Below, in pieces: positions 7,555 through 16,165 of a DNA stretch of 64,000 nucleotides. A model generated the notes under the pieces. The model saw only the letters and a list, made by a program, of their open reading frames with translations. It searched no databases and was not told where the DNA came from. The position numbers and the translations under genes are program-made. The DNA comes from Micrococcaceae bacterium Sec5.1 (GTDB taxonomy: Bacteria > Actinomycetota > Actinomycetes > Actinomycetales > Micrococcaceae): NCBI GenBank assembly GCA_039636795.1, contig CP143430.1, forward strand, positions 5,022,001-5,086,000. Reading direction: 5' to 3'. Numbering within the stretch: position 1 is the stretch's first letter; the number at the start of each line of letters is the position of its first letter.

Positions 7555-8442
7555 TCAAGCTCTGGGAGTTTTCCACACCAAGGGCTCCCTCGGCAGCCTT
7601 CGGGGGTCGAACTCCGGCACGGCATCCTCCAAGGAACCGGCGGGTAATCCCAACGACTCAAGGAGGAGGTCGCGTACACGCTCCGCTGAAACTCCGACGG
7701 CGGCGAGGTCGCCCAGCGTCACTGCACCGTCCCGCTTTGCCAGCCTCACGCCGTCGTAGTTTACCACCAGCGGAACGTGGGCATATTCCGGGACTGGCAA
7801 GCCCAACAGGGTGGCCAAGTACACCTGCCGAGGAGTGGACGGAAGGAGGTCGTCGCCCCTGACCACTTGGTCGATTCCTTGGGCGGCATCGTCTACTACA
7901 ACGGCCAGGTTGTAGGCCGTGACGCCATCGTTGCGCCGCAGCACAAAGTCGTCCACCGCACCCACGTAGCGGCCGTGCAACTGGTCCTCAACAGCCCACT
8001 CAGCGGCGTCCGATCGGAGGCGGATCGATGCCGGACGCGACGCCCGGCGGATCTCGCGCTCGGCCTCGGACAGCCTGCGGCACGTACCCGGATACGCGCC
8101 TTGTGGAGAGTGCGGCGCCGAGGGCGCTTCCTGGATTTCGCGGCGGGTGCAGAAGCACTCGTAGGTGCGGCCCTCGGCAGTCAGGCGGCTGATCGCTTCC
8201 TCATACAGCGCTCCGCGTTCAGTCTGACGTACGACGGCGGCGTCCCAGCTGACGCCGATGGCCTCCAGGTCGCGGAGCTGCTCCGCTTCCGCGCCGGACC
8301 GCGCCCGGTCCAGGTCCTCAACACGCAGCAGGAAGTCGCGGCCAGTCGATTTAGCGAAGAGCCAAGCGAGGATCGCCGTGCGGAGATTGCCTACATGCAG
8401 TTCGCCGGAAGGGCTCGGCGCGAAGCGGCCTGCAGACGTCAT
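7555..8442 (-). CDS. gluQ: Glutamyl-queuosine tRNA(Asp) synthetase
   Basis: This 295-residue protein is a glutamyl-tRNA synthetase catalytic domain without the anticodon-binding part, the hallmark of GluQRS. The HIGH motif appears as HVGN (16-19) after RFAPSPSGEL, and the KMSKS-like motif as RLAKRDG (233-239). A zinc site is formed by Cys96 and Cys98 in YECFC, Tyr117 and Cys121 in YPGTC. The family attaches glutamate to queuosine at position 34 of tRNA(Asp). The paired motifs and length make this firm. The gene is read toward the esterase, with 24 bases between them. Confidence 0.9.
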   Translation of the reverse strand: MTSAGRFAPSPSGELHVGNLRTAILAWLFAKSTGRDFLLRVEDLDRARSGAEAEQLRDLEAIGVSWDAAVVRQTERGALYEEAISRLTAEGRTYECFCTRREIQEAPSAPHSPQGAYPGTCRRLSEAEREIRRASRPASIRLRSDAAEWAVEDQLHGRYVGAVDDFVLRRNDGVTAYNLAVVVDDAAQGIDQVVRGDDLLPSTPRQVYLATLLGLPVPEYAHVPLVVNYDGVRLAKRDGAVTLGDLAAVGVSAERVRDLLLESLGLPAGSLEDAVPEFDPRRLPREPLVWKTPRA

Positions 8443-8472
8443 GGTCCAAGCCTATGCGTCGGCACACAACAC

Positions 8473-8518
8473 AAGAGCCCCTCAGCTACCGCAACGATCC
8501 GGTGGCTCAGGGGCTCTT
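8473..8518. terminator. Inverted repeat, possible terminator
   Basis: Arms AAGAGCCCCT and AGGGGCTCTT enclose about 26 bases. Neither strand has a strong T run after the stem. It sits upstream of gluQ, where no clear gene ends, so its role is uncertain. Confidence 0.4.
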
Positions 8519-8770
8519 GCTGTGCTGCCCGTCAGGACGGCGGGTGCAGAATGACAATGCTGTGAACAAGAGTCAATCAGCGGCTGCTTCCTTGCGGGAA
8601 ACCTGTACAGGGATCCGGGTGGTGTTCCAGGTGCCTGCTGCCTGCGGGATCCGGCGGTAGCCTCGCCCTGCTTCGTTGTCACCATTTCAGCAGTACGCAT
8701 ACAGTTGGTGCAATAGACGTGGCATTGAGTGGTCGATCTGACTAACCAGAGTTGAAATTGCAGACAGGAA
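8519..8770. other. Intergenic stretch between gluQ and the Lrp gene
   Basis: No convincing intact gene is seen. On the minus strand a short frame ending at TGA 8573-8575 encodes YRRIPQAAGTWNTTRIPVQV followed by SRKEAAAD, with ordinary codon usage but no start codon. A start (ATG 8700, MRTAEMVTTKQGE) exists in the neighbouring frame. This could be a frameshifted remnant of a small gene. Confidence 0.3.
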
Positions 8771-9238
8771 GTGGTCATTTTGCAGGAACTCGACACGACG
8801 GACCGCAGGATCATCGCCGCCCTTGATGAGGATCCCCGCGTTCCCATCATGGTCCTTGCCCAGAAACTGCACCTGGCGCGCGGCACGGTCCAGTCGCGCC
8901 TGGAGCGGATGACGGCGTCGGGAGCATTGCGCCCCAACAGCAGCCGCGTGCTGCCCTCGGCACTTGGGCGAGGTGTGGCCGCTGCTGTGAGCGCCGAACT
9001 CGACCAAAGCCACCTCAATGAAGCCATCGCCGCGCTCCGGGAGATCCCTGAGGTGCTCGAATGCCACGCCCCTGCCGGCGATACCGACCTCATCATCAGG
9101 GTGGTAGCCAAGAGCCCGGATGACCTCTACCGGGTCTCCGAGGAAATCAGACTGTGCCCGGGAATCGTGCGTACGTCCACCAGCATGTTCCTACGCGAAG
9201 TGATTCCCTACCGGACTACCGGGCTGCTGAAGGAATAG
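8771..9238 (+). CDS. Lrp/AsnC-family transcriptional regulator
   Basis: This 155-residue protein has an N-terminal AsnC helix-turn-helix (DTTDRRIIAALDEDPRVPIM, then LAQKLHLARGTVQSRLERM) and a C-terminal RAM ligand-binding domain with the EVLECHAPAGDTDLIIRVVA strand pattern. It starts at GTG 8771, with AGGAAG upstream. It faces a second Lrp-type gene that ends 19 bases beyond its stop on the other strand. Such regulators sense amino acids; the ligand is not evident. Confidence 0.87.
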   Translation: MVILQELDTTDRRIIAALDEDPRVPIMVLAQKLHLARGTVQSRLERMTASGALRPNSSRVLPSALGRGVAAAVSAELDQSHLNEAIAALREIPEVLECHAPAGDTDLIIRVVAKSPDDLYRVSEEIRLCPGIVRTSTSMFLREVIPYRTTGLLKE

Positions 9239-9257
9239 CGCCTGGAAGGAATAGTCC

Positions 9258-9713
9258 TCAGACCGGCGGCCCAATGTTGGTCTTCAGGTTCTTCATCACC
9301 AACGTGGAAGTGAGACGTTCGACCGCCGGCAGGGCCGCCAGTTCGTCGTCATAGAAGCGCTGATAGGCAGGTAGGTCAGCCGCGATGACCTTCAACAAAT
9401 AGTCGGGAGAGCCGAACAGCCGCTGCGCCTCAACGATGTTCGGGCTTGCGGTCACACGTTCCTCGAACTCCGCCATGATGGTGCGCTCCACCTGTCGAAG
9501 GGTGACGAATACGATTGCCTCGAATCCGAGTCCTACGGCAGCTGGATCGACGTCCGCGCGATAGCCCCGGATTACGCCTGAAGACTCCAGATCCCGGAGT
9601 CTTCGATGGCACGGAGCCACCGTCAATCCCACCTTCGATGCCAAGGCAGTAGCGGTCATTCGACCGTCTTCCTGGAGGTGGCGCAAAATACTTCTATCAA
9701 TATGGTCAATCAC
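9258..9713 (-). CDS. Lrp/AsnC-family regulator, probably controlling the adjacent LysE exporter
   Basis: This 151-residue protein has an N-terminal helix-turn-helix (IDRSILRHLQEDGRMTATAL and following) and a RAM domain (FGSPDYLLKVIAADLPAYQRF). Its GTG start at 9713 is divergent from a LysE-family exporter at 9817, with 103 bases between them. Lrp-type regulators next to LysE/RhtB exporters usually activate export when the amino acid accumulates. The intergenic region is A/T-rich with repeated CAGGGA elements, but no single clear operator stands out. The specific amino acid is unknown. Confidence 0.87.
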   Translation of the reverse strand: MIDHIDRSILRHLQEDGRMTATALASKVGLTVAPCHRRLRDLESSGVIRGYRADVDPAAVGLGFEAIVFVTLRQVERTIMAEFEERVTASPNIVEAQRLFGSPDYLLKVIAADLPAYQRFYDDELAALPAVERLTSTLVMKNLKTNIGPPV

Positions 9714-9816
9714 GCAATGATCTTACCAAAATAGCCGGTTTCAGGGATAAATCAGGGAACACTTATCGGGCGATTTTCCCTAGAGTTTTCCTACCCACTA
9801 CATTCCTGGAGAGATC

Positions 9817-10458
9817 GTGAACCCACAGCTGTTCCTCGCCTTCATGCTCGTCGCAGTCTCGTTGGCCTGCACACCCGGCGTGGATTGGGCGTATTCGATT
9901 TCGGCCGGACTTCGTCAGCGCAGCTTCGTGCCTGCTGTCGCGGGATTGTGCAGCGGCTATGTGATTCACACCGGGCTGATGACGGCAGGACTGGCAGCCT
10001 TGTTGGCGGGAGTCCCGGGCCTGCTTGGCTGGCTCACGATTGCCGGCGCCGCCTACCTGTTGTGGCTCGGCTTCGTAACCATCCGCTCATGGCGAGGGGC
10101 CAGCTTTAGTGCGGAAGGCGCCGTCGTGCAGTCCGGAAACCAACTCCGTACGTTCTTCCAAGGCATGGGCACCAGCGGCATCAACCCCAAAGGCCTGCTG
10201 TTCTTTGTGGCTCTGGTACCTCAGTTCGTCAGCCCCGAGGCCGCGCTGCCTGTCGCTGTTCAGTCCGGGTTGCTGGGGCTAACATTCGTGATCCTCGCCG
10301 GCCTGGTGTACACCGGGGTGGCGTTGACCTCGCGGAAGCTGCTCGCTTCACGTCCGGGCGCCGCGCGCGTGGTGACGCTGGCCAGCGGGATCATCATGGT
10401 TGGGCTGGGAGCAGTGCTGTTGACAGAGCAAATCCTTCCTGTCGTCGTGCGGGGCTAA
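9817..10458 (+). CDS. LysE/RhtB-family amino acid exporter
   Basis: This 213-residue membrane protein has the LysE-family length and pattern of about six hydrophobic segments. CTPGVDWAYSISAGLRQRSF near residue 19 matches the family's 'PGP' entry loop, with PGV in place of PGP. GMGTSGINPKGLLFFVALVP near 124 is the conserved mid-loop NPK motif. The start is GTG 9817 after GGAGAG. It is divergent from an Lrp-type regulator. The convergent SRPBCC gene ends four bases inside its 3' end. Confidence 0.87.
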   Translation: MNPQLFLAFMLVAVSLACTPGVDWAYSISAGLRQRSFVPAVAGLCSGYVIHTGLMTAGLAALLAGVPGLLGWLTIAGAAYLLWLGFVTIRSWRGASFSAEGAVVQSGNQLRTFFQGMGTSGINPKGLLFFVALVPQFVSPEAALPVAVQSGLLGLTFVILAGLVYTGVALTSRKLLASRPGAARVVTLASGIIMVGLGAVLLTEQILPVVVRG

Positions 10459-10922
10459 GCGGCAAGAATCTCGTCAAGTCGCTCGTAGCCTTCGATTACG
10501 CCATAATTCATGCCTGTGGCTAGCGCCATGTCACGCGCTTCCACCGAAGGGTAGACCTCGCGGACGACGATTCTGGTGCGCCCGTCGATTTCCTCGAACC
10601 TGGTGGTGCTGATGCCCACCTGCCCCGGTGCGCCGTCGAATTCGAAGGTCATGATGATCAGCTCGTCGGTGTCTACTGTGTGGAAGACCCCACGGAATCC
10701 ATACATTGCGTCCTCGTGGCCACTTTCGTAGTGCCAGCTGCCGCCGGTGGTGGCGTTGTATTCGGTGACGTTCAGTTTCGCGTCCCGCGGACCCAGCCAC
10801 TTGGCCAGGAGATCGGGGTCCACGTGCGCCTTGAACACTGCGCTGACCGGTGCATCGAACTCGCGGACGGTATCTACGAACGGAACGCCGTCATCAGCAG
10901 TAATCGCCGTTGGATTGCTCAT
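10455..10922 (-). CDS. SRPBCC/AHSA1-domain protein
   Basis: This 155-residue protein starts at ATG 10922, which overlaps the stop of the upstream ArsR gene (ATGA). It has the START-like AHSA1 pattern: FVDTVREFDAPVSAVFKAHV, DPDLLAKWLGP, GGSWHYES and the C-terminal helix GMNYGVIEGYERLDEILA. These small domains bind hydrophobic ligands and are often cotranscribed with an ArsR-type repressor, as here. A longer frame upstream exists but would lie inside the ArsR gene. The ligand is unknown. Confidence 0.85.
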   Translation of the reverse strand: MSNPTAITADDGVPFVDTVREFDAPVSAVFKAHVDPDLLAKWLGPRDAKLNVTEYNATTGGSWHYESGHEDAMYGFRGVFHTVDTDELIIMTFEFDGAPGQVGISTTRFEEIDGRTRIVVREVYPSVEARDMALATGMNYGVIEGYERLDEILAA

Positions 10923-11287
10923 TTCAATTCCTCTTCTTCTTTTTGTTGTGACCCCTGGGGGACCCCGGGGCCGGATTCGATCAGGAGCTCGTCGAGTAGC
11001 CGGTAGCGACGCTCGGCGATCAGTCGATATTGGTCTATCCATGCCGTCAGCTCTTCGAGGGCGGCTGCGTCCAGGTGCACTGGCCTGCGTTGGGCGTCGC
11101 GGGAGCGGGTCACCAACCCTGCATGCTCCAGGACTTGGATGTGTTTTGAAACGGCCTGCTTGGTGATCGCGAAGGGCTCTGCCAGTTCGTTGACCGTTGC
11201 CTCTCCCCGTGCCAGCCGGGCAACGATTCCCCGTCTGACGGGATCAGCAAGGGCCATGAACGCCTTGTCCAGAGCGTCTGGATCCAT
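10919..11287 (-). CDS. ArsR-family winged-helix repressor
   Basis: The protein has 122 residues from ATG 11287. The winged helix is typical: LADPVRRGIVARLARGEATV, then NELAEPFAITKQAVSKHIQV and LEHAGLVTRSR. It has no metal-binding ELCVCDL motif, so it belongs to the non-metal branch usually paired with AHSA1 proteins. A TTG at 11329 would extend the frame, but it falls inside the operator palindrome, so ATG 11287 is preferred even though its ribosome site is weak. The C-terminus is acidic and lysine-rich and overlaps the SRPBCC start by four bases. Confidence 0.85.
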   Translation of the reverse strand: MDPDALDKAFMALADPVRRGIVARLARGEATVNELAEPFAITKQAVSKHIQVLEHAGLVTRSRDAQRRPVHLDAAALEELTAWIDQYRLIAERRYRLLDELLIESGPGVPQGSQQKEEEELK

Positions 11288-11309
11288 AACCCTGCGCAAC
11301 CTTTCTTTG

Positions 11310-11341
11310 TCAACCAAATGCTTTATCAATCACTTGGTTGA
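11310..11341 (-). promoter_or_regulatory. Operator palindrome of the ArsR/SRPBCC operon
   Basis: Perfect 8-base arms TCAACCAA (11310-11317) and TTGGTTGA (11334-11341) lie just upstream of the ArsR gene. The spacing and position fit an autoregulated ArsR operator. A weak -35/-10 pair can be placed within it on the minus strand. Confidence 0.55.
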
Positions 11342-11379
11342 TTACAAGATTACGCTTGCATCAGCGTCTGCACAATGAC

Positions 11380-12351
11380 TTATTCCCCGCTGAGCTGCCT
11401 GAAGTCGTTCTCCCACAAACGACGCATCTCTGCGTCCTTCCGGATCACTTCCAGAGTCTCCAGCTCTGCCGGCGGGGCAGGTCGTTTGGAACGTGGAGTC
11501 AGCGTCCGCCGCCCCTGGTCCAACGCTAGAAGGGCGCGGTCCGTGAGGGCATCATTGCGCAATGCCAGGCTGGTCTTCCTCCGGCGAAGGACCTCTTTGA
11601 GCGCTGACTGGGCCGATTCAAAATCGCCACGCGCCCGCTGCGATCGAGCCCGGATCAGAAGCAAGGCTGCCGAGAGGTCATCCGTATTCAACAAACCCTC
11701 CGTGCACATCACCACGTCGCGGTGCCGGCCCAGCGCAAACGCTGCGGTGCAGCGCGCCAGGGCTGAAGGCAACGACGGCGGCAAACCCACCACTGCTTCC
11801 AACGCCGACTCGACCATCCCCATCTCCCGAAGGCAATGCGCGAGCGCCAGGAACACAGACTCCTCGCTGAACAAAACCGGGACTTCAATGCGTTCGGCCA
11901 CCTCAACCCTGGTGACTACCTGCCCCAGGTAGATGGCCGAGAACTGGCTCGCGTCGTCGTCGATCCTTGTTGTTAAGCCGCGCCGCAACAACTCCGATGC
12001 CCGCAGGTAGCCGCCGTGTTTGTACGCCAATAGTCCCGCCATCACGTAGCACAGGCCCGCCCACCCAGGGTAGAGGCGGCCCAGGGAGATGAGCCGATCA
12101 GGCTCCGTTGCGGTGAAAACAGCCTCATGCACTGCCTTGGCCTGCTTGGTGGACAGGCGCTTCAACCGTGGGACATCGCCCAGCACAGAAAGTCGGGCAG
12201 GATCCCTGCCACTCAGGACACCGGAGAGCACCTCACCTACGCCGTCGGCCAATCCGCGGACCGTTGTGCGCACGTATCCTTCGCGGAAGGGAGTGAGATC
12301 CCGGGTGTCATGGAAGACCGATTGGAAGTCGCCGTTGGGAGCCTGGCTCAT
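11380..12351 (-). CDS. Hypothetical protein with TPR-like helical repeats
   Basis: I do not recognise this 323-residue protein. The middle (about 95-260) is a run of paired amphipathic helices with repeated small and aromatic positions, such as YPGWAGLCYVMAGLLAYKHG, SVFLALAHCLREMGMVESAL and LLLIRARSQRARGDFESAQS. These resemble tetratricopeptide-like repeats. The C-terminus is basic and Pro-rich, then ends in a charged helix. There is no signal peptide or membrane span. It is a single gene between the ArsR operon and the DUF4383 gene; nothing nearby suggests a role. Confidence 0.6.
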   Translation of the reverse strand: MSQAPNGDFQSVFHDTRDLTPFREGYVRTTVRGLADGVGEVLSGVLSGRDPARLSVLGDVPRLKRLSTKQAKAVHEAVFTATEPDRLISLGRLYPGWAGLCYVMAGLLAYKHGGYLRASELLRRGLTTRIDDDASQFSAIYLGQVVTRVEVAERIEVPVLFSEESVFLALAHCLREMGMVESALEAVVGLPPSLPSALARCTAAFALGRHRDVVMCTEGLLNTDDLSAALLLIRARSQRARGDFESAQSALKEVLRRRKTSLALRNDALTDRALLALDQGRRTLTPRSKRPAPPAELETLEVIRKDAEMRRLWENDFRQLSGE

Positions 12352-12505
12352 GAACCCATGCTAACTGGCACCAAGTGGCCATTCCCCTGCTATCGGAGGC
12401 ATTTCAGGAGTATTATGGCGGCGTCGGCAAGGTTTTCCGACACCCCTTGCCGCGGGACGGTTCTCCATGAGAAGAGCCGTGTAACAGCGTGAAAGGGAGG
12501 ACTTC

Positions 12506-12985
12506 ATGACCACCGCTTCGCACCCCACCGAACACCATCATGCGATGGGGTTGTCGCTTCACAACACCGCCATGGGCGTTGGCATTGTTTTTCTGCTGGT
12601 AGGCGTCCTGGGCTTTATCCCGGGTATCACCACCAATTACGGCGCCATGACCTTCGCGGGACATGAATCCGGCGCCATGCTGCTTGGAGTGTTCCAAGTA
12701 TCCATTCTCCACAACATCGTCCACCTGCTGTTTGGCGTGGCCGGTTTGGCCATGGCCAGGACAGGACGCATGGCTCGCCTCTTCCTCATTGGTGGCGGCG
12801 CCGTATATCTCGTTCTTTGGATCTACGGCCTGATCATCAACCAGGAAACGGGCGCCAACTTTGTTCCGTTCAACACCGCTGACAACTGGCTGCACTTTGT
12901 TCTTGGCGTGGCCATGATCGGTCTGGGTGCTTGGCTGGGCAGGGATGCCATGGACGAGACAACGACGGCACGGCGGAGGATGTAA
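12506..12985 (+). CDS. DUF4383 family small membrane protein
   Basis: This 159-residue protein has four hydrophobic segments. The family features are visible: HNIVHLLFGVAGLAMARTGR in the middle, NTADNWLHFVLGVAMIGLGA near the end, and His-rich loops facing one side. A strong ribosome site, GGGAGGA, precedes ATG 12506. The function of DUF4383 is unknown. A hairpin with a T run follows at about 13009-13053. Confidence 0.85.
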   Translation: MTTASHPTEHHHAMGLSLHNTAMGVGIVFLLVGVLGFIPGITTNYGAMTFAGHESGAMLLGVFQVSILHNIVHLLFGVAGLAMARTGRMARLFLIGGGAVYLVLWIYGLIINQETGANFVPFNTADNWLHFVLGVAMIGLGAWLGRDAMDETTTARRRM

Positions 12986-13008
12986 CGTCGCGGACGTCGG
13001 CTCAACGA

Positions 13009-13053
13009 ACGACGGCGGTCGGCCCCTTAGTGGGGACGGTCGCCGTTATTTTT
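13009..13053 (+). terminator. Terminator after the DUF4383 gene
   Basis: An imperfect G/C-rich stem with GGCCCC pairing to GGGGAC around TTAGT is flanked by AACGACGGCG and CGCCGTT, then TTATTTTT follows. It separates the gene from the convergent two-component operon. Confidence 0.6.
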
Positions 13054-13132
13054 CCGCGCCGAGTTGGCATTTGACCCCAATGTTTGGGCCTGCGATTGGT
13101 CTTAAGTGCCATCTCGGTGATCCTCGCGCATG

Positions 13133-13813
13133 TTAGCCGAGCAACCTGTTTTCATAGGCGAACGCCACTAACTGGAGACGCGTCCGGACGCCAAGCTTCG
13201 TCAGCACGCTTCGCAGATGGCTCTTCACAGTAGCTTCGGAGACAAACAAGCTCTCCGCCATCTCGCCATTGCCCAAACCCTTTGCCGCGAGCAGGAAAAC
13301 ATCCCTCTCCCGAGCCGATAATGGTTCCAAAACAGAGAGATTGGGGCCCGCAACCTGCACCGTCCGGGCGGCATGCTGGAAGAGATCGTGGACAGAGCCG
13401 GGAGCGATCACGGAATAGCCGGAATGGACTGTGCGAATGGCGGCCAACAGAAACTCCGGCTCAGCGCTCTTGAGCAGGTACCCACTTGCGCCTGCCTGAA
13501 CGGCCTCCACGACAGCGTGATCACGGTTAAAGGTGGTCAACGCAATGATCTTGGGTTGGTAGGATCCCCGCTGCTGCGCCAACTCGATGATCAGGCGGGT
13601 TGCGGTGACGCCGTCCATTTCCGGCATCCGCAGATCCATGAGGATGACGTCCGGCGGCTGTTCGGCTGCGCATTCCACGGCTTGTTTGCCATCAGACGCT
13701 TCCCAAGCCAACGTCATGTCGGGTTGGCTCTCCACCAGCATTCGGATTCCAGCGCGAAAGAGGGGTTGGTCGTCCACCAAGGCGACGGTAATAAGTGCGG
13801 ACGAGTCAGCCAC
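13133..13813 (-). CDS. NarL/FixJ-type response regulator
   Basis: The protein has 226 residues from GTG 13813. The receiver domain has the acidic pair DD (14-15), the phosphorylated Asp60 in VILMDLRMPEMDG, and the conserved LTTF and YLLKS segments. The LuxR-type helix-turn-helix at the C-terminus reads LSARERDVFLLAAKGLGNGE, then SLFVSEATVKSHLRSVLTKL. The frame is open upstream to 13954, but that part lies inside the kinase gene. GTG 13813 gives an eight-base overlap with the kinase stop and places the receiver at the N-terminus. The regulon is unknown. Confidence 0.87.
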   Translation of the reverse strand: MADSSALITVALVDDQPLFRAGIRMLVESQPDMTLAWEASDGKQAVECAAEQPPDVILMDLRMPEMDGVTATRLIIELAQQRGSYQPKIIALTTFNRDHAVVEAVQAGASGYLLKSAEPEFLLAAIRTVHSGYSVIAPGSVHDLFQHAARTVQVAGPNLSVLEPLSARERDVFLLAAKGLGNGEMAESLFVSEATVKSHLRSVLTKLGVRTRLQLVAFAYENRLLG

Positions 13814-15164
13814 GCTCAGCGGCCTCCGGAACAGCAAGGACGCCTGCGGGTTCGAGAACTTTGATGTCGGATTCCGTCTCTGACGCTTCCTGCGCCGAGA
13901 TTCCATGGCGTGTCCCGTAAGGGATGAAAGCAGTGACTCGGAAATGTTCGCCATCAGGTCCGGCGGTCAGCCAACCGCCGGCGAGGTGTGCCCGTTCACG
14001 CATCCCGGGAATGCCGCGACCGACTCGCTCAACCGGCTCTCCGGCGTCCGCTTCCCCCAATGGAGCGGACGCCGTGAGCAGGGAAGCAGCGTGCAGGGTC
14101 AAGCCTGGCCCGCTCCAATCCAGATGCAGGCGAACTGCCGTCCCGGTACCGGAATGCTTGAGCGCGTTCGTGAGGCATTCCTGAATGATCCGGAAGACAG
14201 CAAGTTCCTGCCCAGCACCAAGTTCCACGGTCTGGCCCGATTCGCTACGCTCGATCTTCAAGCTGCCGCGACGCATCTGATCGATCAATGCCGCCAAGTC
14301 ATCCAGTCGCGGTTGAGGGGCAACCAGGCCATCTCCCCTTACTCCTTCTATAACCCGCTGCGCGTCCACCAAGGCGTGTCTTGCCGATCCAGCAATGTTT
14401 TCCAGTGCTTCAAGTACCACCTTGGGTTGGTTTTGGCTGAGGTAACGCGTCCCATCAGCTTGGGCAGTAATAACCGCTAAGGAATGAGCCAACACATCGT
14501 GGAGGTCCCGCGCGATCCTGCTGCGCTCCTGCTCCACGATGAGTTCGATTTCCGTCTCTTTCAGGCTCGCTTCGGCCACGGCCTGGGCTTGGGACAGGGT
14601 TCGCCGGTCCTCATACAGGGCCACCAGAATGCCCAACGTGCCGCAGGCTGCCGCTATGAGCATCAGGGTGCTGAGCAATTGCCAACCGTAGATCCGCAGT
14701 GCAGAAGCATCGCCTGAATAGAGCGGCATGAACCATCCCACGCCGCCGCCGTACCGCCAGGAAATCATCATGAAAGTCATGACTGCTGCAAAGAGGACAT
14801 TGACCGCAGCCGACCAAATTCTCTGCTTCTTGGTGCCCGTCCACATAATGAAGGCCAAGGAAATGGACGATCCGAGGTAGATGGCCCAATGGTTCGCGGC
14901 CATCGCCGGTAAGACGTGCACAAGTTGTCCGAGCAGCAGACCACCGGTTAGCCCTAGAGAAACGAAGGGTTTCCTGCCCGCGAGGGCGATGCTCAGAGTC
15001 ATCAGGACCAGCGGGACAGCACCTGGCCAATAAAAGCCCGGCCACGGCCCCATCCGGCCGGCTTCCCCCACGCACCACAGCACGAAGAAGATCACGGCCG
15101 CCGCAGGGGCGCCCCAACGCCGGAATACCTTCAGTGTTCTTTCCATGCCAGCCAGACTATCCAC
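13806..15164 (-). CDS. Sensor histidine kinase of the NarL/DesK class
   Basis: This 452-residue protein has five or six membrane spans in the first 180 residues. A HisKA_3 dimerisation and phosphoacceptor domain follows: EQERSRIARDLHDVLAHSLA, with His222 as acceptor. The HATPase_c domain shows the N box ECLTNALKHS and the G box GRGIPGMRERAHLAGG. Almost no extracytoplasmic loop is present, so the signal is probably sensed in the membrane. The C-terminus carries a tail of about 40 residues past the ATPase. It overlaps the response regulator gene, so they form one operon. Confidence 0.88.
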   Translation of the reverse strand: MDSLAGMERTLKVFRRWGAPAAAVIFFVLWCVGEAGRMGPWPGFYWPGAVPLVLMTLSIALAGRKPFVSLGLTGGLLLGQLVHVLPAMAANHWAIYLGSSISLAFIMWTGTKKQRIWSAAVNVLFAAVMTFMMISWRYGGGVGWFMPLYSGDASALRIYGWQLLSTLMLIAAACGTLGILVALYEDRRTLSQAQAVAEASLKETEIELIVEQERSRIARDLHDVLAHSLAVITAQADGTRYLSQNQPKVVLEALENIAGSARHALVDAQRVIEGVRGDGLVAPQPRLDDLAALIDQMRRGSLKIERSESGQTVELGAGQELAVFRIIQECLTNALKHSGTGTAVRLHLDWSGPGLTLHAASLLTASAPLGEADAGEPVERVGRGIPGMRERAHLAGGWLTAGPDGEHFRVTAFIPYGTRHGISAQEASETESDIKVLEPAGVLAVPEAAERG

Positions 15165-15276
15165 GCTGGAACACGGTTCTGGGCCAAATGACGTATCCAG
15201 CAGCCGATCTCCACCTGCGGGCCAGAAGATTCATCCTCTGGGCCAGCGGCTTCTTGTGGCTTGCGCGTCCTGCAGC

Positions 15277-16080
15277 TCAGCGTGGGGCGCGGCCACCAAG
15301 GCGTGTGGTGACCTTGGCCGCGGCGTCGGCACAAGCTTCGCCGAGGCTGGTCAGCGTGTCCTGCGAGACCCGGAACTTTGGTGCGGGGATGAGCACGGCC
15401 GCCACAATGTTTCCCCTGTGGTCGTAGACGGGCGAGGCCACGCCCACTTCCTCGATGGAGGTCTCGCCAAAGTTCACTGCCCAGCCGCGCTTGGTCGAGT
15501 CCTCCAGCCGCTCTAAGTACGCCTCCATGGCTTCCTCATCGAGGCCAGGAAGAGTGATCGCACCACTTCGGAGGAGATTACGGACACGATCCTTGTCCTC
15601 CGCGGCAAGGAAGACCTGAACGGATGAGCTGAGTGCCTCGTTGTAACGGACTCCCAAAGGGGCCAGGTGCTTGACCTGGTGCCGGCTGGGGATCTGCTCC
15701 ACACTCATGGATTCGGTGCCGTTCCAGACCATGAGCGCGCTGGTCTCCCCCGTGCGCTCGGTCAGTTCCCGTAGTACCGGATACGCCACGCGCCGCTCTT
15801 CGAGTTCCGCCAGGAGTGGGCCCGCCATGGCGATCATTCCCAACCCCAAGCGGAACCTGCGCGAATCGACGTCGCGCTCCACCAAATGCTCTTGCTCCAA
15901 GGTCGCCAGGATGCGGGAAACTGTGCTCTTGTGCAGGCCAATGCGCCCTGCGATTTCAGTGACCCCCAATAGCGGCTCTTCTGCACTGAAACTCCGCAGG
16001 ACCGCGATGGCGTTGACAATGACCGAGGTACCTTTGGCTTCGCCGTTGCCTGAAACGTCGTTGGATTCCGTGGGAGTCAT
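15277..16080 (-). CDS. IclR-family regulator beside creatinase
   Basis: The protein has 267 residues from ATG 16080. The IclR winged helix reads VIVNAIAVLRSFSAEEPLLG, then VTEIAGRIGLHKSTVSRILA. The effector domain has the usual GETSALMVWNG, PLGVRYNEALSSSVQVFLAA and GVASPVYDHRGNIVAAVLIP segments. The frame extends to 16272, but the extra part is Ser/Pro-rich and unlike the family. It reads in the same direction as creatinase, 85 bases downstream of it. It probably regulates creatine use. Confidence 0.85.
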   Translation of the reverse strand: MTPTESNDVSGNGEAKGTSVIVNAIAVLRSFSAEEPLLGVTEIAGRIGLHKSTVSRILATLEQEHLVERDVDSRRFRLGLGMIAMAGPLLAELEERRVAYPVLRELTERTGETSALMVWNGTESMSVEQIPSRHQVKHLAPLGVRYNEALSSSVQVFLAAEDKDRVRNLLRSGAITLPGLDEEAMEAYLERLEDSTKRGWAVNFGETSIEEVGVASPVYDHRGNIVAAVLIPAPKFRVSQDTLTSLGEACADAAAKVTTRLGGRAPR

Positions 16081-16165
16081 GGGTTCACTATATTTGGCTG
16101 AGGCTGGCGGACTGTGACCGGGCTGGGCCGGTGGACGCCGTGCACTGCGCCCACCGGCCGGGTCA

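Noticed and set aside
11288-11329. N-terminal extension of the ArsR gene to TTG 11329
   Set aside because: The extra codons overlap the 8-bp-arm operator palindrome and do not belong to the ArsR fold, so ATG 11287 was used.
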